From contig NZ_PHTY01000001.1 of the NCBI RefSeq assembly GCF_002813135.1, positions 1,235,501 to 1,299,500 of the forward strand: a stretch of DNA of 64,000 nt, in the 5' to 3' direction. The position numbers and the translations under genes are program-made. Under the pieces are notes generated by a model. The model did no database searches, was not told where the DNA came from, and saw only the letters and a list, made by a program, of their open reading frames with translations. Source of the stretch: Ulvibacter sp. MAR_2010_11 (GTDB taxonomy: Bacteria; Bacteroidota; Bacteroidia; Flavobacteriales; Flavobacteriaceae). Position 1 is the first letter of the stretch. Each line of letters opens with the position of its first letter. Below are positions 17,172 to 27,328 of this stretch, one piece after another.

Positions 17172-18191
17172 ATGATAGACAAAATAAAAAAGCACATTGC
17201 CGAAGTGGAAGCATTCGCTTCCAACAAGAAAGAGGAAATAGAATCCTTCCGAATTAAGTATTTGGGAAAAAAGGGATTGCTGAACGATTTCTTTACCGAA
17301 TTTAAAAATGTTCCTAATGAACAGAAGAAGGAATTCGGCCAGGTGGTGAATACACTTAAAAATGCTGCGCAGGAGAAAGTAAACTCATTAAAAGCAGTGT
17401 TGGATGCTTCCGAAGAATCCAAAGGAGCTTATGGCGATCTTACTCGTCCCGGGGAACCAATTGCTCTCGGCTCTCGCCATCCAATTTCAATTGTAAAAAA
17501 TAAAATTATTTCAACCTTTTCAAGAATCGGGTTTAACGTTTCTGAGGGTCCCGAAATTGAAGACGACTGGCATAATTTTACAGCGTTAAACTTACCGGAA
17601 TATCACCCGGCACGGGACATGCAGGATACTTTTTTTATTCAAACAAACCCTGACGTTTTACTTCGTACGCATACCTCTTCCGTACAGGTACGTTATATGG
17701 AAAACAACAAACCACCCATTAGAACTATCTCTCCGGGACGTGTGTATAGAAATGAAGCCATTTCGGCACGTTCACATTGCTTTTTCCATCAGGTGGAAGG
17801 TTTGTATGTGGATAAAGGAGTAAGCTTTGCCGATTTAAAACAAACCCTTCAGTATTTCACTACCGAAATGTTCGGAAAGTCAAAAATAAGATTGCGTCCT
17901 TCCTATTTTCCGTTTACCGAGCCCAGCGCAGAAGTAGACGTGTATTGGGGTTTAGAGACCGAAACCGACTACAAAATGACCAAGGGAACCGGTTGGCTTG
18001 AAATCATGGGATGCGGAATGGTAGACCCCAATGTATTAGAGAACTGCGGAATTGATTCTACAGAGTATTCCGGCTTTGCATTTGGAATGGGAATTGATCG
18101 AATTGCACTCCTTCTGCATCAAATTCCGGATATCAGAATGTTTAGTGAAAACGATATTCGCTTTTTAAATCAGTTTAAAAGCGTCGATTAA
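17172..18191 (+). CDS. pheS: phenylalanyl-tRNA synthetase alpha subunit
   Basis: 339 residues, the normal length. The N-terminal coiled coil (about 1-90) includes [11 protein letters not shown]. The class II catalytic core follows: [19 protein letters not shown], motif 2 region [12 protein letters not shown] with [22 protein letters not shown] (about 190-215), and motif 3 [20 protein letters not shown] near 300-320. It charges tRNA-Phe together with PheT, which is not in this window; in many Bacteroidota the two subunits are unlinked. It is followed by a small conserved gene five bases later. Confidence 0.97.
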   Translation: MIDKIKKHIAEVEAFASNKKEEIESFRIKYLGKKGLLNDFFTEFKNVPNEQKKEFGQVVNTLKNAAQEKVNSLKAVLDASEESKGAYGDLTRPGEPIALGSRHPISIVKNKIISTFSRIGFNVSEGPEIEDDWHNFTALNLPEYHPARDMQDTFFIQTNPDVLLRTHTSSVQVRYMENNKPPIRTISPGRVYRNEAISARSHCFFHQVEGLYVDKGVSFADLKQTLQYFTTEMFGKSKIRLRPSYFPFTEPSAEVDVYWGLETETDYKMTKGTGWLEIMGCGMVDPNVLENCGIDSTEYSGFAFGMGIDRIALLLHQIPDIRMFSENDIRFLNQFKSVD

Positions 18192-18196
18192 TTTTC

Positions 18197-18592
18197 ATGA
18201 AAAAAGATATTGACTTTCACATTGCTGAAAAAGTTCAGATTGTTGCTGTCAAAGAATGGGACAAAGACTTTTTAGCGCAAAACTGGAATGTTTATCTCAT
18301 TAACAATCGGGAAGATACCATTGAAACAGTTCTGGTACTATCCCGTGGAAACAGTGAGGACAAAAAAACGTCTACGCTGCGTCACGGACTGGGGGATTTA
18401 CCTTCCAAAACTTTCAAAAAAGTAGAATTAATTACCGATGAGGTGTTGGGTTTTACCAACGAGTATTTGGTTACTTTTTTTGCTGAAGGGAAACTATTTG
18501 AACGCTCATTTGTATTCGAAGCCCATACTATTTCTGAAGAAAATGCGATTGAAATTCCTCTTCTTGAAACGGAAGGAATTCGGGCAAAATAA
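18197..18592 (+). CDS. conserved hypothetical protein downstream of pheS
   Basis: 131 residues, soluble. The sequence alternates strands and turns (VQIVAVKEWDKDFLAQNW, VYLINNREDTIETVLVLSRG, LRHGLGDLPSKTFKKVELIT) in the manner of a small beta protein. No catalytic motif is seen. It follows pheS after five bases and precedes a strong terminator, so it belongs to the pheS transcription unit. Function unknown. Confidence 0.65.
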   Translation: MKKDIDFHIAEKVQIVAVKEWDKDFLAQNWNVYLINNREDTIETVLVLSRGNSEDKKTSTLRHGLGDLPSKTFKKVELITDEVLGFTNEYLVTFFAEGKLFERSFVFEAHTISEENAIEIPLLETEGIRAK

Positions 18593-18606
18593 TTTTTATC
18601 AATAAA

Positions 18607-18643
18607 AAAACCTCCCTTGAGAAATCAAGGGAGGTTTCATTTT
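18607..18643. terminator. bidirectional terminator between convergent genes
   Basis: AACCTCCCTTGA (18609-18620) pairs with TCAAGGGAGGTT (18625-18636) around a GAAA tetraloop. A-run on the left and T-rich run on the right make it work in both directions, for the pheS unit and the M36 protease gene. Confidence 0.9.
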
Positions 18644-18660
18644 TACAAATCAAATTAATA

Positions 18661-21600
18661 TTACTCCTTAATTATCTGTTTCACCAATTTGCCTTGTGTT
18701 CCATTTATGATGAACATATAAGGTGCACTGGCTAATTCGGAAACATCGATGGCTTTTTCTGCTCCCATACCTACCAGGTTGATTGTTTTAATCAATCTAC
18801 CGGTAAGGTCGTAGATAGCCACATCTTTCAGCTCCACACTGTTCGGATTGCTTAGCATCACATAGTCCGTTGCCGGGTTAGGATACAATACAATACTTGA
18901 GATATCAACATTATCTCCAATTCCTAAAGTGGTTTCTACCGTTAGCTCGAACGTACAGGTGGCTACATTGCCATATTCATCTTCGGCAGTGATAGTTACT
19001 GTGTAGGTTCCATCAGGTAGTAATGTTCCTGCTGCAGGATCTTGTGAGGTAATCACCACAGGATCTGTACAGTTATCGGTAGCCGTTGCTTCACCAATGG
19101 CGAAGTAATCGGGTACTTCATAGAACAAGTTTCCTGCTCCCGGATCTACAGTCTGATCGGCCGGACAAGTAAGCACAGGAGCTAACAGGTCTACCACCGT
19201 TACAACTGCGGTACAAGTACTTAGGTTTCCGTTTACGTCCTGGCTAAACACCTGAACGGTAACCGGAGTCCCTATATCACTACAATCGAATTCGAAGATA
19301 TCTACAGCAGTCGTTAAAACACCACAGGCATCGTCGTTGGTGGCGATCACATCTTCAGGAACAATAGTAGCATTTCCAGATGCTCCCAGTTCTAGGGTGA
19401 TGTCCATACACACAAGGTCCGGAGCGGTGTTGTCTTCTACCGTAACAATAGCGGTACAGGTAGATACATTTCCGTTTACATCGGTTACCGTAAGTACAAC
19501 CGGATTGTCTCCAACATCGGCACAGGTAAAGGTGTCGATATCTAAATCGTAAGAAGCAATACCACAGGCATCGGTAGATGCACCGCCTATATCACTACCT
19601 AAGATAGTAACTGTTCCTGTTGGGTCTAGTTGCACAGTAATATCCATACAAACAGCCACAGGATCTGTTACGTCTTCTACTGTTACAATAGCAGTACAAG
19701 AGGATACATTTCCGTTAACATCGGTTACGGTAAGTACTACAGGATTGTCTCCCACATCGCTACAATCGAAGGTATCTACGTCGATACTCATCGAAGCAAT
19801 ACCGCAATTATCGGTAGAACCACCGTCCACATCGGCAGGAGTAATTGTTGCATCTCCAAATTCATCTAACTGAATGGTGATGTCCATACACACAGCCATG
19901 GCAGGCTCGTTATCGGTTACCGTGATGGTAAAGCTACACGTAGCAGTATTACCATTTACATCGGTGGCAGTATACTCAATGGTAGAAACTCCCACAGGGA
20001 ACTGACTTCCACTTGGATCACCCATTGTTTGTACAATGGTAGCGATACCACAGTTATCAAATGCAATGGCATCGGGAAAGGTAACAATAGCGTAGCATTG
20101 TCCCGGATTGGTATTTGTTGAAACGTCAGCGGGACATGCAATTACAGGATCTTCATTGTCGACTACTGTTACCGTAAACGAACAAGTTGAGGTGTTGCCA
20201 CAATCATCAACTATGTTGAATGAATTGGTTGTGGTTCCAACCGGATAGGTATCTCCTGAAGCCAAACCACTGGTTTGTGTAATAGTTACACCACCACAGG
20301 TATCACTTCCGGTGACAGCAGGATAAGTAACTACCGCTCCACAAATTCCGGGATCGTTATTTACTGTGATATTTCCGGGACAACTTGCTGTAGGCGGAGT
20401 TGTATCCACCACATTTATGAGTTGTGTGCAACTCGATGTGTTTCCACATTCATCGGTTGCAGTCCAAACTCTTGTTATCACTTCGGTATTACCACAACCC
20501 GGTGCCGAGGTGTCTGCATACGTAACAGTTGTTGTTCCACAGCCATCGGTCGCAGTTGCCGTTCCGGTGCTAGATGGATCTGTTGCCGGAACAGTTGCCG
20601 TCCAATCAACAGTTACTGAGAAGGCTTGGAAACAACCTCCATCTCCGCCGGCATCATCTGTAATATTTAAGGTCCATAGCCCTGAAGCCAATCCGCCATT
20701 GAGCGTACTAAATGGTAGTTCGGGAGCACGGAAGCCACTTATGGCCGCTTGCACAGTATAGTTGCCATTACAGGTTTCTGAAGTTGGATTAGAAGCTGTT
20801 GCTCCACAAACCAAAGGAGCGCCTCCGGCGCCAAATGTTGCGTTGATATTGTCATTGTTAGCAACCGTTTCACAGATATCTGTTAACATAAATACTGAGG
20901 AACCGTTAGGGGCAACAAGTTGTATGTCTAAATCCCCTACCCAGCTATGATCAATACCTAAGGTGACATTCACATTAGTAATTGTGGCGGTTGCCGGAAT
21001 TCCGGAAATAGTAGTTGTGGGTGCGGCCACTAAGCCGGTGGTTGCATCCGTCCATGAAATAGGAGCTCCGGTATAGGAAGCCGTGGCTGTTCCGGTTACG
21101 ATTCCCCCGGCGGTTCCACATTCAACTGTGGCATCGGCAGGGCAAGTTATTACAGGAGGTGTTGTATCCACCACTGTAATTGTTTGAACACAAGATGTCA
21201 TTGCTCCGTTGGCATTTGTTGCTGTCCAGGTTCTTGTGATTACTTCTGTTGAACCACAACCGGCAACGGAAGAATCACTGAATGTAACAACCGGAGCAGG
21301 ATCACAAGGATCTGTCGCTGTTGCTGTTCCTGTGCCTGCGGGAGAAGTATCTCCACCGCACTCAACTGTTGCATTGGCCGGACATGTTATTACAGGAACG
21401 GCGGGTGTGTTGGTTAGTGTTAAATCGAAATTCCCTGTTGCACTGCCAAAACCATGTATAAGGACCAGATAGTTCACTCCTGAGGTTGTACATACATCCA
21501 GACTGGTTGTAAATCCTCCGCATCCAGCCGTATCGTCAAGACCTGTTACACAAACAAGACCGGCACACGTCCCGGTAAAAACTGATATTTTGGTGTCAAA

Positions 21601-24600
21601 ATTGGCTTGATTACAAGTGCTAAGCGTTGATATACCATCTTGACCTACAAAGGAATACCAAACACCAGGTGCTGTATTCGAAGTTCCGCAAAAGCCAACA
21701 TTATCCAGAGTCATTCCGGTGGTAGTTCCAGAAGTGGTACTTCCATAGGTAATAGCAATTGCATCGGCGCATAAATCATTAGAAACGGCAGCAGGAGCTA
21801 CTACAACGGGATTAGCCGCCCAACTTGCAGTACAGGTTGGATCTCCGGTATCTTCGGTGGTTACGTTGTATGAATTTGGCGCTAAACCTGTAAATGAGCC
21901 GTTCCCAACCTGTGTAATGGCAGGACCGGGAGGTGCTGTTGGTGTTACCGAATAGCTGATACTTGTACAAGTTGTACAAGCAGCCGTAACTGTTATCGTT
22001 CCATCATTTGCTCCGGGAGCTGTTTCATCGGTTGAGGTTGCATTGGAAATAGAAAGATCACAGGCCGCGGCAATTACATTGGCAACAGCCGTACATGTTG
22101 AAATTTGACCGGTGTCACTTGTTACCCGCATGGGGACATTGGTTAAACCAATATCTGCAGTTGTAAATGAAACCGTAGTAGCAAAAGGAGTTCCTCCTTC
22201 TACCAGCATACCACCACAGGCAACGGAAGAACTAAAGAGTAAATCGGCGGCAGGAATTGTTGCATTTCCCGTACCGTCCAAAAAGACATCCAACGGATCG
22301 GAAACAACTTCATATGAGTAGTTAAGTGTCCAGCTGTTCAGTATTCCGGGATCTCCTGCAGCTATATCGGTTATCGATAGCGTCCAATTTCCCACTGTAT
22401 TCTGGCCGTCAAATGCCGATAGTGGAGAGAAGGGCTGATAACTAGGATTCGGGTAAGCCGGTGTTGTTCCTGATCCGTTACAGAAGGTAGAGGTAGTGGC
22501 CGCTTCATCATCCAAGGTTGTCATTACATTGTCTGCCTGACACGAATTTGGCGGATCAAGTATAGTGACAGTTGTCCCCATTGGCGATTGTAACGTTATT
22601 ATCAAATCTCCTACCCATGTATGAGAAATATTCAATGCAACATCAAGATCTGTTATAGATACATTTTGAGGCACATTTAAGACACTTGTAACAGTAGCAT
22701 TATCTACGATAGTCGTGCCCGGACTAATTGATGCAGAACCGTTCATTGGAATTGTTCCGGATCCTCTACAAATTATTACAGGCGGATCATCGGTTACGTC
22801 AATATCGTCATTTAATGCTGTTGGTACTCCAGTACAGAAATCGTTAACGGTATAGGTTATTGTTACAAGGCCTGGACCACCGACAGCAGGATCGAAGGTA
22901 AACGTGGTTCCATTTCCATTGTCGGTTACACCGGGACCGCTATATACTCCGCCAGTTGGGTTTCCTCCTGAAAGCCCTGTTTGCACACCATCAGCCAAGC
23001 AAACCTCATCCACAGCATTCAAACTTGAAAAGGTAGGAGGAAGATCAAAAGCTTCGGTACCATCAGTTTTACTTCCCGACGATCCTTGAATGGCACTAAA
23101 GCCGAGTCCTCTTCGGGCGAAGGCATCCCAAATTTGGCATTGGTATGCACCTCCATATAAGGCCTGATCTGCGGCTAAAATAGCATCACGGCCATCTACA
23201 AACCCCGGGCTACAAGGCTGAAGTTTTAATCCTTCAGTGACCAAAGCTATAGCAATATTATTTCCGCCGGTACCTGAATAAAAATTTGTATCAAAACCTT
23301 CAACAGCTATGATTTCCCAGGTCATTTCCCATAACATCATAGCCCAAACAGAACCTACGCCGTGAGGCGCTACTTCTGTTTTGATATCGTCATAGGTATG
23401 CGGATTGATTGCAAAATCAGTGCTGTATCGAAAAGTCCGTATGCCAGGACCTGTAATGGGTTGGCCAAATAAATAAGTGCCTACACCTCTGCCATCTGTA
23501 TTGACATCTCCTGTTTCCATTGTGAGCATCAGGCCATAATAATCGCTCCAACCTTCTCCCATTTGCTCTTGATTATTAAGACAGCTGGAGTTTCCTGCGC
23601 CACCTGTTAATCTATTGGATATACCATGTCCATATTCATGAACAATTACCATATTATCAAGATCACCATCATGAGAGGGCGTAGAGTTATTACACAAAAA
23701 CATATTCATGGTAGGATTACCTCCGTCAACCGGAGTTCCAAAATTGGCATTACAGTTACCAGGAGCTTGTGCATTCGCATTCACACCATCCGAACCGACA
23801 CCGCCATTACCGTAGTTGTTTTCCTGAAAATTCCCACTCACTTCATCAAACCCATAATGGTATAAGACATCATGGATAATATTATTCCAATAAAAAAGAT
23901 TAGTGATATAAGGCGGGGTGTTTAATGTGGGATCTTGAGCTAAATTAATAGTGAAATCGAAATTCAATGCGGCCGTCCCATCAGGACGACTTGCACCTTT
24001 ATGTGCGTCGACATTATTCCCTGTGGTTAAGGTTGATTCGGCTCCGGGCGCGCCATTAGTATCATGCCATCCAAACGGAGACGCTGTAGCATCATCGGGG
24101 TTTGCCACCAAAGTTCTCGGGCCGTGATCGGGCGACTCTGTGGGCATTGCGTATACACGATAATTTCCTACTAAGGCAGTTGCTTCTGTCGCATTGACAA
24201 CAACATTTGTTTTTGCGATTGCTTCAGCTTCCGTCAGAGGACCAAATAAGACAGGAGTATCCAAATTGGTTGTACTGTGGTTATGATCACTATGATCACC
24301 CATGATATTACAATACAAGGTCCAATTGTCCTTATCTATTATTTTTCCTGAAGAGGCATCAACACGGAAATTCCACCAATCGTCCGAATCTAATTCGGCT
24401 ATTGAAAGTTCCCAAACCAGATGGGTGCCTTTTCCTTCACGATAGTAATACATCAATTTAACGGGAATGTCTTCCGAAGAAATTCCGGCTTTGTTGAAAA
24501 CAGCTTGCTTATTTAAACCGCTTGTTTTTTGTAACTGTTGAAGATTAGATATTTTGTATCCCATCTGTGATGCAACAGAAGTAATAGCCTGACTTGCATT

Positions 24601-24939
24601 TATCCCCTGTGCAGCGCCTTTTACAGTTGCCTGAACATTGTTTAGGAATTTGTTGTGAGACATTACAGACTTTCCGGTTTTATCTAAATGGACACTGGAC
24701 TCGGTCCCATAAACCTCCAAGCCATTAATGGCCTGTCTAAGATAAACATGTCGGATGCCACTAATCCGACTTACATGTTCTTTGGTAATCACATAGTCGG
24801 GACTTTTTTGTTGGATTAGTTTTTCTAATGAAATCGTTGAAGGCTCGACAGCATTTGCTTCGCCTTTTGTTGTTTTCTGTGCCGAAAGAGAAATACTAAA
24901 CAGGCAGAAAAACAACCATAGGAGTTTGGTTAGTTTCAT
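18661..24939 (-). CDS. giant secreted M36 metalloprotease with P-domains, HYR repeats and T9SS sorting domain
   Basis: 2092 residues from the ATG at 24939, which gives a clean signal peptide (MKLTKLLWLFFCLFSISLSAQ). Numbering counts five residues more, from an in-frame ATG at 24954. A propeptide with FTP/PepSY character (about 35-205) precedes the fungalysin (M36) catalytic domain (about 230-640): zinc ligands H439 and H443 with catalytic E440 in VHEYGHGISNRL, third ligand in EGWSDYYG (about E467). Then come two proprotein-convertase P-like domains (about 755-885 and 1255-1395, each with ISHTWVGDL or IDHSWVGDL), several HYR/Ig-like repeats, a block of near-identical repeats with CMDITVQL and DVNGNVSTCTAIVTVED, and a T9SS sorting domain (LYPNPATDYV ... 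IYDLTGRLI). It should be exported and digest extracellular protein. A bidirectional terminator follows. Confidence 0.93.
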   Translation of the reverse strand: MKLTKLLWLFFCLFSISLSAQKTTKGEANAVEPSTISLEKLIQQKSPDYVITKEHVSRISGIRHVYLRQAINGLEVYGTESSVHLDKTGKSVMSHNKFLNNVQATVKGAAQGINASQAITSVASQMGYKISNLQQLQKTSGLNKQAVFNKAGISSEDIPVKLMYYYREGKGTHLVWELSIAELDSDDWWNFRVDASSGKIIDKDNWTLYCNIMGDHSDHNHSTTNLDTPVLFGPLTEAEAIAKTNVVVNATEATALVGNYRVYAMPTESPDHGPRTLVANPDDATASPFGWHDTNGAPGAESTLTTGNNVDAHKGASRPDGTAALNFDFTINLAQDPTLNTPPYITNLFYWNNIIHDVLYHYGFDEVSGNFQENNYGNGGVGSDGVNANAQAPGNCNANFGTPVDGGNPTMNMFLCNNSTPSHDGDLDNMVIVHEYGHGISNRLTGGAGNSSCLNNQEQMGEGWSDYYGLMLTMETGDVNTDGRGVGTYLFGQPITGPGIRTFRYSTDFAINPHTYDDIKTEVAPHGVGSVWAMMLWEMTWEIIAVEGFDTNFYSGTGGNNIAIALVTEGLKLQPCSPGFVDGRDAILAADQALYGGAYQCQIWDAFARRGLGFSAIQGSSGSKTDGTEAFDLPPTFSSLNAVDEVCLADGVQTGLSGGNPTGGVYSGPGVTDNGNGTTFTFDPAVGGPGLVTITYTVNDFCTGVPTALNDDIDVTDDPPVIICRGSGTIPMNGSASISPGTTIVDNATVTSVLNVPQNVSITDLDVALNISHTWVGDLIITLQSPMGTTVTILDPPNSCQADNVMTTLDDEAATTSTFCNGSGTTPAYPNPSYQPFSPLSAFDGQNTVGNWTLSITDIAAGDPGILNSWTLNYSYEVVSDPLDVFLDGTGNATIPAADLLFSSSVACGGMLVEGGTPFATTVSFTTADIGLTNVPMRVTSDTGQISTCTAVANVIAAACDLSISNATSTDETAPGANDGTITVTAACTTCTSISYSVTPTAPPGPAITQVGNGSFTGLAPNSYNVTTEDTGDPTCTASWAANPVVVAPAAVSNDLCADAIAITYGSTTSGTTTGMTLDNVGFCGTSNTAPGVWYSFVGQDGISTLSTCNQANFDTKISVFTGTCAGLVCVTGLDDTAGCGGFTTSLDVCTTSGVNYLVLIHGFGSATGNFDLTLTNTPAVPVITCPANATVECGGDTSPAGTGTATATDPCDPAPVVTFSDSSVAGCGSTEVITRTWTATNANGAMTSCVQTITVVDTTPPVITCPADATVECGTAGGIVTGTATASYTGAPISWTDATTGLVAAPTTTISGIPATATITNVNVTLGIDHSWVGDLDIQLVAPNGSSVFMLTDICETVANNDNINATFGAGGAPLVCGATASNPTSETCNGNYTVQAAISGFRAPELPFSTLNGGLASGLWTLNITDDAGGDGGCFQAFSVTVDWTATVPATDPSSTGTATATDGCGTTTVTYADTSAPGCGNTEVITRVWTATDECGNTSSCTQLINVVDTTPPTASCPGNITVNNDPGICGAVVTYPAVTGSDTCGGVTITQTSGLASGDTYPVGTTTNSFNIVDDCGNTSTCSFTVTVVDNEDPVIACPADVSTNTNPGQCYAIVTFPDAIAFDNCGIATIVQTMGDPSGSQFPVGVSTIEYTATDVNGNTATCSFTITVTDNEPAMAVCMDITIQLDEFGDATITPADVDGGSTDNCGIASMSIDVDTFDCSDVGDNPVVLTVTDVNGNVSSCTAIVTVEDVTDPVAVCMDITVQLDPTGTVTILGSDIGGASTDACGIASYDLDIDTFTCADVGDNPVVLTVTDVNGNVSTCTAIVTVEDNTAPDLVCMDITLELGASGNATIVPEDVIATNDDACGVLTTAVDIFEFDCSDIGTPVTVQVFSQDVNGNLSTCTAVVTVVDLLAPVLTCPADQTVDPGAGNLFYEVPDYFAIGEATATDNCTDPVVITSQDPAAGTLLPDGTYTVTITAEDEYGNVATCTFELTVETTLGIGDNVDISSIVLYPNPATDYVMLSNPNSVELKDVAIYDLTGRLIKTINLVGMGAEKAIDVSELASAPYMFIINGTQGKLVKQIIKE
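19436..19915. repeat. two near-identical ~240-bp tandem repeats inside the M36 protease gene
   Basis: The segments beginning near 19436 and 19676 match over most of their length (for example acatttccgtt-acatcggttac and ccggattgtctcc / caggattgtctcc). They encode successive ~80-residue repeats with CMDIT(I/V)QLD and GDNPVVLTVTDVNGNVS. A third, more diverged copy lies just downstream in the protein (about 19195-19435). Confidence 0.75.
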
Positions 24940-25088
24940 AATATTGAAATACAATTAGTTAGTTAATCTAAGATATGTTAAAATATTCTTAAAACAGCGA
25001 AGAAAAGTAGAAATATTGTCCAATATATTAACAATTGGCACTGTAAGTGATTTTATCACACCCCAATTGTATGTTTTTATAGAAGAAT

Positions 25089-26093
25089 TTAATCGAGTTT
25101 TTCGGTTAGGCTCTGAAAGATTGTCTTTGGATTTTTGTTTTCGTACAAAATTTCATAGACGGCATTGATAATAGGCGTTTTTGCTTTTTTCTTTCCTTTT
25201 TGAAGATTGAGATTGTAAGCGCTTTTAGTTGCGTAGTATCCTTCCGCAATCATACTCATCTCCATCTGAGCACTCTTTACGGTGTATCCCTTGCCAATCA
25301 TATTCCCAAACATTCTATTTCTACTGAAGACCGAATAGCCTGTTACCAGTAAATCTCCCAGATAGGCCGAGTCGTTAATGTCCCGCTTCATCTTATGTAC
25401 TTTTTTTACATAGCGCTTCATCTCTCGAATTGCATTACTCATTAAAACACTTTGAAAATTATCACCATACCCCAATCCGTGGGCAATTCCGGCGGCAATC
25501 GCATAAATGTTTTTCAGCATGGCGGCATACTCTGTGCCAATTACATCGTCGCTGATAGAACATTTTATGTAATCGCTGCTAAGGTAATGCGCTACAACTT
25601 TGGCTTTTTCTTCATCTGCAGAAGCGATAGTGAGATAGGACAATCGCTCCAAAGCTACCTCTTCAGCGTGACAAGGTCCCGTAATCACACCTATATTATT
25701 AAAAGGGACATCGAGATGGGTGTTGAAATGATCTCCAACTATTAAACTGCTTTCGGGAACAATTCCCTTTATGGCTGAAAAAATAATTTTATTGTCTAAT
25801 GAAGCGGTGAGCTTCTCTAATTCGGAATGTAGAAAGGCCGAAGGGATTACAAAAATGAGATAGTCTGCATACGTAACCATTTCATTAATGTCGTTGCTCA
25901 ATTTTAATTGTGATACTTTAAATTCGACCGAACTCAAATAATTCGGATTGTGTTGTTGCTTTTTTATGTGTTCCAATGCGTACGTACTGCGCATATACCA
26001 ACCCACTTCTTTCAGGTTTTCGCAGAGCATTTTTACAATAGCAGTAGCCCAGCTTCCTCCGCCAAAAACGGCAAATTTTGGTGTATTCGACAT
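25089..26093 (-). CDS. gpsA: NAD(P)H-dependent glycerol-3-phosphate dehydrogenase
   Basis: 334 residues. The N-terminal Rossmann motif is FAVFGGGSWATAIVKML (residues 7-23), followed by ADYLIFVIPSAFL. The substrate-binding region has FSAIKGIVPESSLIVGDHF, GVITGPCHAEEV and the catalytic Lys in YAAMLKNIYAIAAGIAHGLGYGDN (about 190-212). It makes sn-glycerol 3-phosphate from dihydroxyacetone phosphate, the backbone of phospholipids. It is a single minus-strand gene, 150 bases downstream of the protease gene start region. Confidence 0.96.
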   Translation of the reverse strand: MSNTPKFAVFGGGSWATAIVKMLCENLKEVGWYMRSTYALEHIKKQQHNPNYLSSVEFKVSQLKLSNDINEMVTYADYLIFVIPSAFLHSELEKLTASLDNKIIFSAIKGIVPESSLIVGDHFNTHLDVPFNNIGVITGPCHAEEVALERLSYLTIASADEEKAKVVAHYLSSDYIKCSISDDVIGTEYAAMLKNIYAIAAGIAHGLGYGDNFQSVLMSNAIREMKRYVKKVHKMKRDINDSAYLGDLLVTGYSVFSRNRMFGNMIGKGYTVKSAQMEMSMIAEGYYATKSAYNLNLQKGKKKAKTPIINAVYEILYENKNPKTIFQSLTEKLD

Positions 26094-26112
26094 AAAAATT
26101 TCTTCAGAAAAT

Positions 26113-26120
26113 CAAAAATA
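26113..26120 (-). promoter_or_regulatory. putative -7 promoter box for gpsA
   Basis: On the minus strand TATTTTTG fits TAnnTTTG exactly, 19 bases before the gpsA start at 26093. Confidence 0.45.
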
Positions 26121-26334
26121 CAGAATTAAGTGGGGAAAAAGGGCAAAGATTTGATTGCAAATTTCAGAATTAAATAGATTTCAATTTCCCGCATAGACAT
26201 CAAAGCGTACTTCGTTCAGATATAGTAGTCGTTTCAAGAAATAAAAAAATACAGATAAATCGCGCTAAATCAATAGTTTACATTTTTGGCATAGCTTTTG
26301 GAATTCCACCTATAGAATTTGAAAACTCAAGATT

Positions 26335-27252
26335 ATGAAAAAGGGAAAAGTATTTTTGGCATTTGCAGTAATTATCACACTATTTACTTCGTGTTATACC
26401 GAAACAATCGTGGAAGATCCATACCATGAAGAAGTTCCTAACCTTACGTTGGGAGAACTAATGGCTTCATACGAATTGTGGTATGTAGATATAGATAGAA
26501 CTTCGGGTAGCGGCTATATTCCTTTCCTTCAAAAAGCCTTTACGGTTTCTTTTAGAAGCGGAACATTATTTGCAAATAACAATTTGGTGGGAATAGGGAA
26601 TCAGGGCAATGGCTTCGGAATATCGGTGGGCTATTACGATACCTTCGATTATATTTTGGATATTTCGCATGATCTCGACGGATTTTATTCGTTCGATGTG
26701 ATTCAACGAAACAATAACGAAGTGGAGTTGTACTTTCCACAACAGGATCTTTCCTATATTTTGGTTGGATACCAGCGCAGCAACTTTGACTACGACAAAT
26801 TGTTCTACGACAATATTCATTATTTCCTTCAGGAATATGTAACCTGGGAAAAGACGTTCACCAGTGAGTATGGAGCGTTAAACGAATTTGATAACGAAAA
26901 TTTTGTACAGTTCTTACCGGGCGGAGGTGATGGAAACTTCAGAAGTTCACAGGATGCCAACGGGACTCCCATAAATGAATTGTATTGGGACTATACAGGG
27001 ATCTATAATGTGGATGACGTACCGGGAAATCAATATCAGAAATATTTAACGTTAGATTATGATTATTTGGGCAATGAATACTTCGATTTGAGCGTTATTA
27101 ATGACAACAATATAGAATTGTTCCACGATGCATCGGGCACATTATACCGGTTTACGGGACGAGGATATATTCAGTATAAAAACAAAGAAGGCAAATTGCG
27201 AGAATCTAAGGCTACTATCGCCAAACAGATGAAAAAGATTAGCAATTTCTAA
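26335..27252 (+). CDS. lipoprotein of unknown function upstream of nadD
   Basis: 305 residues. A lipoprotein signal (VFLAFAVIITLFTSCYTE, lipobox FTSC) anchors it in the envelope. The mature part has a soluble fold with repeated Gly/aromatic turns (SYELWYVDIDRTSGSGYIPF, LYWDYTGIYNVDDVPGNQY, LYRFTGRGYIQYKNKEG). I recognise it as a conserved type of protein in Flavobacteriaceae but cannot name its domain. It converges on nadD, with a strong hairpin between. It is divergent from gpsA. Confidence 0.75.
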   Translation: MKKGKVFLAFAVIITLFTSCYTETIVEDPYHEEVPNLTLGELMASYELWYVDIDRTSGSGYIPFLQKAFTVSFRSGTLFANNNLVGIGNQGNGFGISVGYYDTFDYILDISHDLDGFYSFDVIQRNNNEVELYFPQQDLSYILVGYQRSNFDYDKLFYDNIHYFLQEYVTWEKTFTSEYGALNEFDNENFVQFLPGGGDGNFRSSQDANGTPINELYWDYTGIYNVDDVPGNQYQKYLTLDYDYLGNEYFDLSVINDNNIELFHDASGTLYRFTGRGYIQYKNKEGKLRESKATIAKQMKKISNF

Positions 27253-27284
27253 GATATTTATAATTTTTTGGTTGGTTATTTAGT

Positions 27285-27328
27285 TGAGGCCGCCCCACTA
27301 GTTTCTTATTAGTCGGGGCGGCTTTATT
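27285..27328 (+). terminator. terminator after the lipoprotein gene
   Basis: GCCGCCCC (27289-27296) pairs with GGGGCGGC (27315-27322), extended by ACTA/TAGT with one bulge; a TTTATTTA tail follows on the plus strand. It lies at the convergent end of nadD, whose stop begins at 27324, so it may also act on the opposite strand. Confidence 0.8.

Noticed and set aside
18900-21400. Regular repeats that could be mistaken for a CRISPR array
   Set aside because: Unit length is about 240 bp, the frame is continuous and the repeats encode HYR-like domains; there is no short direct repeat with unique spacers.
19330-23870. Many short plus-strand frames inside the M36 protease gene
   Set aside because: They are shadows of repetitive Thr/Val/Gly-rich codons on the minus strand.
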